Below, one piece after another: positions 1 to 5,554 of a stretch of DNA of 5,554 nt. Numbering within the stretch: position 1 is the first letter of the stretch; each line of letters begins with the position of its first letter. Source of the DNA: an uncultured Prevotella sp. (GTDB lineage Bacteria > Bacteroidota > Bacteroidia > Bacteroidales > Bacteroidaceae). The notes under the pieces were generated by a model. The model was not told the DNA's origin. It did not search any database and saw nothing but the letters and a program-made list of their open reading frames with translations. Location: assembly GCA_937906765.1 (NCBI GenBank), contig CALCUV010000141.1:1-5554 (forward strand), read 5' to 3'. The position numbers were made by a program, and so were the translations under genes.

Positions 1-67
1 ATGGTTAACGGGAAACGGTCAGCCACAAGCAATTCATTCCGCAAGGTCTTTCCCCTTTACCAATTTA

Positions 68-95
68 TCCTTTCTCATTTCTCCTTTCTCATTTC
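68..95 (+). repeat. Perfect 14-bp tandem duplication just upstream of the secreted-protein start
   Basis: The 14-base unit TCCTTTCTCATTTC occurs twice head to tail (68-81 and 82-95), four bases before the chosen ATG at 100. It lies in the probable 5' leader and is strongly pyrimidine-rich. Because the unit is not a multiple of three, a change in copy number would shift any reading frame running through it but would not touch a protein starting at 100. That is mild support for the start chosen. Whether the copy number varies cannot be judged from one sequence. Confidence 0.8.
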
Positions 96-99
96 CAAC

Positions 100-783
100 A
101 TGAAATTCCTTACCCTTCTCTTCTCCCTCCTCCCCTGCCTTCTTTTTGCGCAGACTTACCCATCTGTTTCCCCCACTATGCACATCATTAACGAAGATGG
201 CGCAGAAGAGGAGGTGACAGAGTATGACGGTGATGCGCCCTTGAAAGCCTTTTTCCGTGCTAACGCTAAGGATGTGGGCGATTACCAACCCGTGTTTGAA
301 TGGACCTTAACCAAGGCGGGCGAAACCGAACCCATGGTCAAGCGCTACGCAGAGGAAATCGACTATGAGTTTCTCCAGACGGGCACGTTCTTTATCGAAC
401 TCCGCACCACCTTTATTCAGGGCACCGATACCTTAGACTTTGCGATGGACACGCCTTTCTCCGTCACCATTACGGAATCTAAATTGGAGGTACCCAATGC
501 CTTTTCGCCGAATGGGGATGGTATGAACGACGTATTGAAGGTTAAGGAAGGTTATCGCAGTATCGTTTCCTTCAAGGCGGCAGTTTTCACCCGCTGGGGT
601 AAGAAGGTTTACGAATGGACCGACCTTGATGGCGGTTGGGACGGACGTATGGGTGGCAGTTACGCCCCCGATGGTGCCTACTTCCTAAAGATTGACGCCC
701 AAGGCGCAGACGGACGCAAATATGAGATTCGCAAAACGATAACATTGCTGAAGGGGTATAAGGAAGATGCGGGTAATCCGTAA
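100..783 (+). CDS. Secreted protein with C-terminal type IX secretion (CHU_C, gliding-motility-type) sorting domain
   Basis: This encodes a 227-residue exported protein of unknown specific role. Residues 1-17 form a signal peptide (MK, then a Leu/Phe-rich core), probably cut after LLFA; the Cys at 13 follows Pro, so it is not a lipobox. Residues 18-128 look like a beta-rich domain without a motif I can name. Residues 129-219 match the gliding-motility-associated C-terminal domain (CHU_C, type B sorting signal of the type IX system): PNAFSPNGDGMND at 132-144, RWGKKVYE, WDGR at 180-183 and DGAYF at 191-195. In this family the domain directs passage across the outer membrane and surface attachment or release. 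The frame is open back to base 1, but I chose ATG 100 because it places the signal peptide at the N-terminus. No Shine-Dalgarno is visible, as is normal in Bacteroidota. It ends with tandem TAA stops and a hairpin terminator. The protein is short for a CHU_C protein, with no obvious adhesin repeats or enzyme domain. Confidence 0.85.
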   Translation: MKFLTLLFSLLPCLLFAQTYPSVSPTMHIINEDGAEEEVTEYDGDAPLKAFFRANAKDVGDYQPVFEWTLTKAGETEPMVKRYAEEIDYEFLQTGTFFIELRTTFIQGTDTLDFAMDTPFSVTITESKLEVPNAFSPNGDGMNDVLKVKEGYRSIVSFKAAVFTRWGKKVYEWTDLDGGWDGRMGGSYAPDGAYFLKIDAQGADGRKYEIRKTITLLKGYKEDAGNP

Positions 784-797
784 TAAATACCATAAAC

Positions 798-835
798 CAA
801 CGAGACGGACAACTTTAAAATTATCCGTCTCGTTG
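798..835 (+). terminator. Rho-independent-type hairpin terminator after the secreted-protein gene
   Basis: A perfect 12-bp inverted repeat (CAACGAGACGGA at 798-809 and TCCGTCTCGTTG at 824-835) encloses a 14-base AT-rich loop. It begins 15 bases after the TAA stop of the upstream + strand gene and is followed by a T-rich but interrupted tract (TTATTTAT). Position and symmetry fit a terminator for that gene. The same hairpin could also stop minus-strand transcripts arriving from the restriction-modification operon, but the trailing T tract on that strand is weaker. Confidence 0.85.
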
Positions 836-1057
836 TTATTTATCCCCACTACTTTAATACCCCAAAAAGAGTTATAAAGAAAACAAAAAGATATACTATT
901 TTTTCGTTTTTAACCTCAAACTCGGAGCAGGATAATAGGTAGTGTTTTTTTGTAGTGAAATAGTAGAAGGTGCATTACTTGTTTGTCATATAACAATTAA
1001 CTAAAGGGAGTTTTGTTTTCCTATATAGACACAACTATTATTGTAAGTTGAAACGTT
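836..1057. other. AT-rich intergenic stretch between converging genes, no gene seen
   Basis: These bases separate the hairpin terminator from the 3' end of the minus-strand methyltransferase gene. The stretch is AT-rich, has no convincing open frame and no tRNA-like or long repeated structure. It contains only a weak 5-bp inverted repeat (CAACT/AGTTG, 1032-1050) just past the operon's stop codon, which lacks a GC-rich stem. It probably contains the left junction of the acquired restriction-modification segment, but no direct repeat or integrase trace marks the edge. Confidence 0.5.
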
Positions 1058-2245
1058 TTATTTTATCCCTATGAAATCGCTATAGGGTAAGATTTTTGCA
1101 ACATTGGTATATGCTCGTTGATGTAACGGGACGTCTTGGTCGTATGGCACAGCCTGACTTGCATCAAAGCGTAGCACGGCATAATAGGGGGCATGTTCGG
1201 CACTGAAACCCAAAGCTTGCAAATTTTCTGCCGTCCAGATTTGGAAACCAGGTTTGGAGAGTTTGAAAAGTTGTGGATTCATTCCGTTTGTGTGGAGTAA
1301 TACAAATCCTAAGCGCTCAAATCCTTTTTTGACAAGTAAAGACCCTTTGCTATCACCAGCACGTAGGTAGCACAAACCTTTTTCCAACATTAGCTGATAG
1401 TCTCGTGGTCGTGCGTGATTAACAAGCACTGTGGTTTCTTCGGATGTTTCGCGCATTTTCTTAAGCAACTTTTGTGCTTCTGTTGCATTATCTAACAAGC
1501 AACGACGACGTTTGCTCAATTCAATGAAATTCTTATCCTGCTCGAACCCGATGAACTTTCTTCCAAGTAGGTTTGCAGCAATTCCCGTTGTAGAACTTCC
1601 GGCAAATGGGTCAAGGATTGTATCTCCTTCATTAGTTGAAGCCAACACAATGCGGTAAAGTAAGCGGAGAGGTTTTTGAGTGGGGTGTTTTCCACAAGTC
1701 TTTTCCCAAATGCCTACTGCAGGAATTTTCCACACGTCGGTCATTTGACTGCCTCCATTGAGTTGTTTCATGGTTTCATAGTTAAACTTGTGTGTTTTTT
1801 TCTCGTGCTTACGTGCCCAAATAATTAATTCGGTGGAGAAATTAAAGTATCGGCATGAGAGATTGGGAGGTGGATCTGACTTTTGCCAAGTTATGACGTT
1901 TAGAATTTTGAAACCCAATTCCTGAAGACAACGTTGTACGACAAAGATATTGTGATACGTACCCGACACCCAAATAGTGCCGTTATCTTTAAGTTTAGGT
2001 CGGCACTCAGAGAGCCATTGTTTGTTGAATTGATAAATATGTTCGGGTGTTCCTCCTTTATCCCAATCGCCTTTATCCACACAGACTTGTTTGCCACTCT
2101 GCACACTGATACCGCCATTACTCAAAAAGTAGGGCGGGTCAGCGAATATAGCGTCTATAGAATTGTCGGGTAATTGTCCGATTAACTTCATGCAATCGCC
2201 ATGAAGGAGAGTGAAGTCAGAATGTATATTATCAGTTAATGGCAT
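1058..2245 (-). CDS. Beta-class DNA adenine N6-methyltransferase (DpnA-like) with a C-terminal extension
   Basis: This 395-residue protein transfers a methyl group from S-adenosylmethionine to adenine, presumably in GATC given its partners. The motif order is that of beta-class (N6_N4_Mtase) enzymes: catalytic motif DPPYFLSNGG at 36-45 comes first, the target-recognition region lies between, KHPTQKP is at 186-192, and the cofactor motif DPFAGSSTTGIAA is at 212-224, followed by GRKFIGFEQD. The core ends near residue 260, about the whole length of the second methyltransferase of the pneumococcal DpnII system (DpnA), which also acts on single-stranded DNA. Residues about 276-395 are an extra region that I do not recognise. 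It contains a Gly/Leu-rich part (GLCYLRAGDSKGSLL) and an aromatic part (GFQIWTAENLQALGFSAEH). The ATG directly abuts the TAA of the preceding gene (TAAATG), implying translational coupling. Function is confident; GATC specificity is inferred from the operon. Confidence 0.9.
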   Translation of the reverse strand: MPLTDNIHSDFTLLHGDCMKLIGQLPDNSIDAIFADPPYFLSNGGISVQSGKQVCVDKGDWDKGGTPEHIYQFNKQWLSECRPKLKDNGTIWVSGTYHNIFVVQRCLQELGFKILNVITWQKSDPPPNLSCRYFNFSTELIIWARKHEKKTHKFNYETMKQLNGGSQMTDVWKIPAVGIWEKTCGKHPTQKPLRLLYRIVLASTNEGDTILDPFAGSSTTGIAANLLGRKFIGFEQDKNFIELSKRRRCLLDNATEAQKLLKKMRETSEETTVLVNHARPRDYQLMLEKGLCYLRAGDSKGSLLVKKGFERLGFVLLHTNGMNPQLFKLSKPGFQIWTAENLQALGFSAEHAPYYAVLRFDASQAVPYDQDVPLHQRAYTNVAKILPYSDFIGIK

Positions 2246-2788
2246 TTATCTGTGAGTGGCTGTAGATACTATTTTAAATATATCCCTATGTTTCTTTAAT
2301 TGAACTAAGAGATTCTTAAACATGAATGCTCCTTCATAATTTGTTTTTTCTTGAATCATGAGTAATCTTGCAAGGAGCAGTAAGAACTTCACACTATATT
2401 CTCCTTTTTCGGCTAAAGCAGGATAGTGGGACGCTTCCTTATTTACTTCATCTAATAATGCTTGATGATTGAGGACTCGTACTCTGTCTTCTTCGCTTTT
2501 GATAGGTTGAATGTTATTATCCCACACAGAAATGAGATGTTCTATAAGTTTTTCAGTCTTATTATTTTCAAGATGTTGTTTAATCAATAAATCAACAGCC
2601 CAATGAATGTGTTTCGGAGTTCTTATTCTGCTCCATTTCCCATTTTCTAATTGCCGGTATTTGATAAGAACGTCAAACTCAGACAAAGAACCTTGGTAGA
2701 TAGCTACATAAAAGGAACCATTGACAGGAAATTCCGCAAGGGGAACTTTTCCTCTTGTCTGCATATTGGGGGTAGAAGCCATAGACAT
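2246..2788 (-). CDS. Unrecognised 180-residue protein inside the DpnII-type operon
   Basis: I do not recognise this protein. It has no signal peptide and no transmembrane segment. The N-terminal third (about 15-60) alternates hydrophobic and polar residues as beta strands do (FPVNGSFYVAIYQG, FDVLIKYRQL). The rest looks helical, including a basic, aromatic stretch GKWSRIRTPKHIHWAVDLLI at 50-69 and a leucine-rich helix KFLLLLARLLMIQEK at 134-148; the C-terminal end is Lys/Arg-rich. It starts one base after the endonuclease stop and its stop abuts the next methyltransferase ATG, so it is a true member of the operon and not a stray frame. It is larger than typical restriction-modification control (C) proteins and I see no clear helix-turn-helix. 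An accessory role in restriction, modification or regulation is inferred from position only. The second Met (residue 3) is an equally possible start. Confidence 0.8.
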   Translation of the reverse strand: MSMASTPNMQTRGKVPLAEFPVNGSFYVAIYQGSLSEFDVLIKYRQLENGKWSRIRTPKHIHWAVDLLIKQHLENNKTEKLIEHLISVWDNNIQPIKSEEDRVRVLNHQALLDEVNKEASHYPALAEKGEYSVKFLLLLARLLMIQEKTNYEGAFMFKNLLVQLKKHRDIFKIVSTATHR

Positions 2789-2789
2789 G

Positions 2790-3623
2790 TTATTTTACTC
2801 TTTGAATAAAATCCTCAATTGATGTCAGATTGTAAATACTTGGGATGATGTTGAATGCCTCTTGCAATTTATTCTTTGCAACGTTCCAACCAATACCATC
2901 TGTAATCCAAACAAATTCAAATCCCTCTATGGCATTAATCTTTGGTGCAATATCTGAATAAGCACGGGCAACTTCGTTAAGTTTAGACCCACCTCCGGAG
3001 TAGAAGTTTACTTCAATAAGAAAAACTTTCTGAGCAGTTTCAATTACGAAGTCAAAGCGCTTTTCGTCATCACCTAAGGCTTTTGTCAATGCTTCCCATT
3101 CACTGGAATAGACCTCTGTACGGAATTTTATGTCGTAGCTCTCGAAAATATCTTTTACCACATTCTCCATAACATGACCGCTACGATTTTTGCGTGCATT
3201 AGAATCCAAACCTGTTTCTACGCCAAACACATAATCAACTAAATTTGTGATTTTTCGAGAACGGAATACTTCTGCCAAACCAGTAACAGTGAGAAATTCC
3301 ATGACTCCTTCTACTGATTCAAATAAAGAATTAAGAATAACACACTCACCAAATGTATTAAGCACCTTCTTTCTGCCTTCACTGCGAACAGCAATAAGGA
3401 TGTCCATTACACTGAAAGCAGATTTGTCACGTTTCCAAATAGTCTCTACTGCACGTTGCATGTCCGTCGCTCCTATTAAGCTGTTGAGCATACAAAGACT
3501 TAGTTTTATTTCTTCCACATTATTGTGAATTTTGTCGAAGTCGCAAAAGAAGTCTAATGTCTGATTTGTTTCTTTCAGTTGTGACATAAAGACTGTAAAT
3601 TCATCCAGAGTGTGTGCTGCCAT
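2790..3623 (-). CDS. dpnB: DpnII-family type II restriction endonuclease (predicted GATC)
   Basis: This 277-residue protein matches the DpnII/MboI-type endonuclease family (DpnII itself is close to 290 residues), so it appears full length. The family-characteristic block is KRFDFVI (188-194), then FLIEVNFYSGGGSKLNE (201-217). Asp191 and Glu204 would be the metal-binding acidic residues of a PD-(D/E)xK-like fold, with Asn206 where many relatives have Lys. Upstream, LDSNARKNRSGHVMENVV (139-156) supplies a conserved helix with Glu153. The predicted activity is cutting unmethylated GATC in double-stranded DNA in the cytoplasm; specificity is inferred from family and from the adjacent Dam-like enzyme. 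The ATG lies two bases after the methyltransferase stop, so restriction is produced from the same transcript after modification. No Shine-Dalgarno is visible. The symbol follows the pneumococcal naming for the DpnII endonuclease gene. Confidence 0.92.
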   Translation of the reverse strand: MAAHTLDEFTVFMSQLKETNQTLDFFCDFDKIHNNVEEIKLSLCMLNSLIGATDMQRAVETIWKRDKSAFSVMDILIAVRSEGRKKVLNTFGECVILNSLFESVEGVMEFLTVTGLAEVFRSRKITNLVDYVFGVETGLDSNARKNRSGHVMENVVKDIFESYDIKFRTEVYSSEWEALTKALGDDEKRFDFVIETAQKVFLIEVNFYSGGGSKLNEVARAYSDIAPKINAIEGFEFVWITDGIGWNVAKNKLQEAFNIIPSIYNLTSIEDFIQRVK

Positions 3624-3625
3624 AG

Positions 3626-4498
3626 TTATGCGTAGTTTCGGATTAGTAACTCGGTTAGTTTTCCTCGTTTGTTAGGGTTGGCATTGATACTTCGTGAGGC
3701 CCAAACACGTTCTATTTGATATTGCATATAAAGGTCATCAAAGAATCCATCTTGACAATCAGAATTACTCAGCATAAAGTGGTGACCTGCCTCTTGAACT
3801 TGATCGCAAAAGTTTTTTAATCTTTTCTGTGCCAAGTCGTTGAATGCCTCTTTGGTGTAATCATTAAAACTACTTGTTGCATTTAGCGGACGATATGGGG
3901 GATCGAAATAGAAGAATGAATTACCCTGTGTATGATTAAGGGTTTGTGTGTAGTCACCAGTTAGTATCTCAACCTTTTGTAATAATTCACTATCGGCAAA
4001 TATAGTATTTGCATCGCAAATAGTAGGAGTTTCGTAACGGCCAAAAGGAACGTTGAACAATCCTGATTTGTTAACGCGATATAAACCATTAAAACAAGTG
4101 CGATTCAGAAAAAAGAATAACGTGGTGTTACGTATAGGATCAAGAGTCTTAGTGTTGAATTCTGATCGCATGAGCATAAAGAATTGCTTTTTGCTTTCTT
4201 CCGACTTCAAAGAGTAATATTCTTTTTGGATTTCGCTAAGCGAGTTTACTAAAAGTTGTGGAGACTGTTTGACCACTCGGTAACAAGTTGTCAAATCTTC
4301 ATTAATGTCGTTGATAACTGCCGACTGGATGTTGGAGTGTGTCTGCAACATATAGAAGAGCATAGCTCCTCCGCCCACAAAAGGCTCAATGTAAGTGACA
4401 TTCTCCCACTCGTCAAAGTCAGCTGGAAGCATAGCTTCGAGTTGGTCTATGAGTTGCGACTTTCCGCCTACCCATTTGACAAATGGTTTCGCTTTCAT
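3626..4498 (-). CDS. dpnM: Dam/DpnM-family alpha-class DNA adenine N6-methyltransferase
   Basis: This 290-residue enzyme methylates adenine, by family in GATC, and protects the host genome from the endonuclease encoded next. All alpha-class (MethyltransfD12) landmarks are present in order: FVKWVGGKSQL at 6-16, cofactor motif YIEPFVGGGAMLF at 36-48, INDINEDL at 62-69, the Dam signature NRTCFNGLYRVNKSGLFNVP at 132-151, catalytic FDPPY at 198-202, and the C-terminal RSINANPNKRGKLTELLIRN at 269-288. Length is normal for Dam/DpnM. It is the first gene of the operon, preceded by a plausible Bacteroidota promoter, so modification is made before restriction. It begins 67 bases downstream of polA on the same strand. 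Base composition is AT-richer than polA, consistent with horizontal acquisition. Four of the six GATC sites I found in the window lie inside this gene (3802, 3901, 4138, 4164). Confidence 0.95.
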   Translation of the reverse strand: MKAKPFVKWVGGKSQLIDQLEAMLPADFDEWENVTYIEPFVGGGAMLFYMLQTHSNIQSAVINDINEDLTTCYRVVKQSPQLLVNSLSEIQKEYYSLKSEESKKQFFMLMRSEFNTKTLDPIRNTTLFFFLNRTCFNGLYRVNKSGLFNVPFGRYETPTICDANTIFADSELLQKVEILTGDYTQTLNHTQGNSFFYFDPPYRPLNATSSFNDYTKEAFNDLAQKRLKNFCDQVQEAGHHFMLSNSDCQDGFFDDLYMQYQIERVWASRSINANPNKRGKLTELLIRNYA

Positions 4499-4502
4499 TG
4501 TG

Positions 4503-4516
4503 ATAATAAATATTAT
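4503..4516. repeat. AT-only inverted repeat between the promoter element and the operon's start codon
   Basis: The bases ATAATA-AA-TATTAT form a 6-bp inverted repeat with a two-base centre, in the short leader between the putative -7 element and the ATG at 4498. The position would suit an operator for autoregulation, but a stem of only A and T is easy to find by chance in such AT-rich sequence, so regulatory meaning is speculative. Confidence 0.3.
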
Positions 4517-4524
4517 TGTTTTTG

Positions 4525-4532
4525 CAAATTTA
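4525..4532 (-). promoter_or_regulatory. Putative Bacteroidota -7 promoter element for the restriction-modification operon
   Basis: Read on the minus strand the bases are TAAATTTG, an exact match to the TAnnTTTG -7 consensus of Bacteroidota sigma factors. It lies in the 67-base gap between the polA stop and the first methyltransferase, 26 bases upstream of its ATG, giving a leader of roughly 20 bases. A clear TTTG -33 element at the usual 19-21-base spacing is missing, so the promoter may be weak or assisted, and readthrough from polA is possible. Confidence 0.5.
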
Positions 4533-4565
4533 TGATATTCTTTGTTTAAATGGAATAAATTCCCC

Positions 4566-5554
4566 TTAATGCGCCTCTAACCAGTTCTCTCCTACCCCAC
4601 ATTCTGCCACGAGTGGCACTTGCATGGTGTAGGCACTTTCCATTTCTTCCACAACAATCTTACGGATGGTGTCAAGTTCCTCGGGGAGGACGCTGAAGTT
4701 GAGTTCGTCGTGCACCTGAAGAATCATTTTGGACTTGACTCCCTCACGGCGCATGCGGTCAGCAATGCGAATCATGGCGATTTTGATAATGTCGGCAGCC
4801 GTTCCCTGAATGGGCGCGTTGATAGCGTTGCGCTCGGCATAACCTCTAACCACGGAATTGGCAGAATTGATATCCGAAAGATAGCGTCGGCGCCCAAAGT
4901 CGGTGAGGATATACCCACGGTCGCGCGCAAGGTCGATGCTCTTGTCCATGTATTCCTTCACGGCGGGATAAGTGAGGAAGTAGTTTTCGATGAGTTCTTT
5001 TGCCTCCGTGCGACTCACGCCCATGCGTTCCGCCAAACCGAATGCCGAGATGCCGTAGATAATACCGAAGTTCGCCGTCTTGGCTTTGCGACGCTCATCT
5101 TTGGTAACTTCTTCCAGGGGTTTCTTAAATATCTTCGCGGCAGTGGCGGCGTGGATGTCGTTGCCCTCACGGAAGGCCTCAACAAGGTTTTTGTCGCCCG
5201 AAAGATGCGCCATGATGCGCAGTTCTATCTGAGAATAGTCGGCGGAGAAGAATACGTGCCCTGGCTCAGGCACAAAAGTGCGGCGGATTTCCTTTCCGTC
5301 GTCATCACGAATAGGAATGTTTTGCAAATTCGGGTTTGACGACGAAAGGCGTCCCGTAGCCGTAACCGCTTGATTGAAGGAGGTGTGAATGTGTCCCGTA
5401 GTGGGATTGATCAATTTTGGAAGCGCCTCGATGTAGGTAGAAAGGAGTTTCTTCAATCCTCGATGTTGTAGGATTTTCTCCACAATGGGGTGCTTGGACT
5501 TGAGTTTTTCAAGTTCCTCTTCCGAAGTGGAATACTGCCCCGTCTTGGTCTTTT
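4566..5554 (-). CDS. polA: DNA polymerase I, C-terminal polymerase domain (5' part outside window)
   Basis: The frame runs from the window edge to a TAA at 4566-4568 and shows the last 328 residues of DNA polymerase I, which fills gaps and replaces RNA primers during replication and repair. Visible family A motifs (numbered from the edge) are TATGRLSSSNPNLQNIPIR in the thumb/palm; motif A DYSQIELR with Asp105; the O-helix motif B with Arg154, Lys158, Phe162 and Tyr166 (equivalents of E. coli R754, K758, F762, Y766); and motif C QVHDE with Asp282. The C-terminus GENWLEAH is the normal end of the family, so the 3' end is intact. There is no real start in the window: the frame continues upstream (KTKTGQYSTSEEELEKL) through a GTG Val codon at 5481-5483. 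The 5'-nuclease and proofreading-type regions are out of view. GC content is clearly higher than in the neighbouring restriction-modification genes. Confidence 0.97.
   Translation of the reverse strand, partial: KTKTGQYSTSEEELEKLKSKHPIVEKILQHRGLKKLLSTYIEALPKLINPTTGHIHTSFNQAVTATGRLSSSNPNLQNIPIRDDDGKEIRRTFVPEPGHVFFSADYSQIELRIMAHLSGDKNLVEAFREGNDIHAATAAKIFKKPLEEVTKDERRKAKTANFGIIYGISAFGLAERMGVSRTEAKELIENYFLTYPAVKEYMDKSIDLARDRGYILTDFGRRRYLSDINSANSVVRGYAERNAINAPIQGTAADIIKIAMIRIADRMRREGVKSKMILQVHDELNFSVLPEELDTIRKIVVEEMESAYTMQVPLVAECGVGENWLEAH

Noticed and set aside
1..99. In-frame N-terminal extension of the secreted protein starting at base 1
   Set aside because: It would place 33 residues before an otherwise ideal signal peptide, and it runs through a non-triplet tandem repeat. 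The ATG at base 1 is also at the window edge.
1032..1050. Terminator for the restriction-modification operon
   Set aside because: It has only a 5-bp stem with a 9-base loop and no T tract on the minus strand; too weak to call.
841..1057. CRISPR array, tRNA or integrase attachment site at the left edge of the cassette
   Set aside because: No spaced repeats, no cloverleaf-like sequence and no direct repeat shared with the right edge could be found.
1431..2173. Open frames of about 75-79 residues on the + strand and a 72-residue minus-strand frame within the second methyltransferase gene
   Set aside because: They overlap the catalytic and cofactor motifs of a confident gene and show no features of their own.
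2246..2788. The unknown gene as a restriction-modification C (control) protein
   Set aside because: It is about twice the usual size and has no recognisable helix-turn-helix; it also lies after the endonuclease gene rather than before it.
3997..4004. Internal promoter inside the first methyltransferase gene (TATATTTG on the minus strand; a similar TACATTTG at 3350-3357 in the endonuclease gene)
   Set aside because: Both match the -7 consensus but have no -33 partner at proper spacing, and such 8-mers arise by chance in AT-rich coding sequence.
4620..5339. 239-residue open frame on the + strand opposite polA
   Set aside because: It is entirely antisense to the conserved polymerase motifs and its translation resembles no known family; it is a by-product of polA codon use.
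5481..5483. GTG as the start of a short polymerase protein
   Set aside because: The same frame continues to the window edge with typical DNA polymerase I sequence, so this is an internal valine codon.

Overview
The window looks like a Bacteroidota chromosome, most likely Bacteroidales/Prevotella-like. The signs are a secreted protein ending in a type IX secretion (type B / gliding-motility) sorting domain, start codons without Shine-Dalgarno sequences, a TAnnTTTG-type -7 promoter element and a Bacteroidales-like DNA polymerase I. The genus is inferred, not proven.

Layout. On the left, on the + strand, a small exported protein (start chosen at 100, stop at 783) carries a C-terminal CHU_C sorting domain. 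A strong 12-bp-stem hairpin terminator (798-835) follows, then about 220 bases of AT-rich sequence with no recognisable gene. From 1058 to 4498, all on the minus strand, lies a compact four-gene restriction-modification operon of DpnII (GATC) type. In transcription order it encodes a Dam/DpnM-like alpha-class adenine methyltransferase, a DpnII-family endonuclease, an unrecognised 180-residue protein, and a beta-class adenine methyltransferase that resembles pneumococcal DpnA but carries an extra C-terminal region of about 120 residues. The junctions are 2, 1 and 0 bases long, so the four genes are almost certainly co-transcribed and translationally coupled. At the right edge, also on the minus strand, is the C-terminal polymerase domain of DNA polymerase I (polA), cut by the window end.

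How the genes work together. The first methyltransferase would be made first and protect host GATC sites. The endonuclease then cuts unmethylated incoming DNA. The second methyltransferase is a backup or differently tuned modifier; in the pneumococcal system the DpnA counterpart also acts on single-stranded DNA. The operon is visibly AT-richer than polA and the secreted-protein gene, which fits acquisition by transfer and insertion directly behind polA.

The parts not explained by the textbook DpnII system are the extra gene between endonuclease and second methyltransferase, the C-terminal extension on that methyltransferase, and the scarcity of GATC in the window (6 sites found by eye, 4 of them inside the first methyltransferase gene). 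I see no wholly new system. The best candidates for new biology are the unknown protein and the methyltransferase extension.
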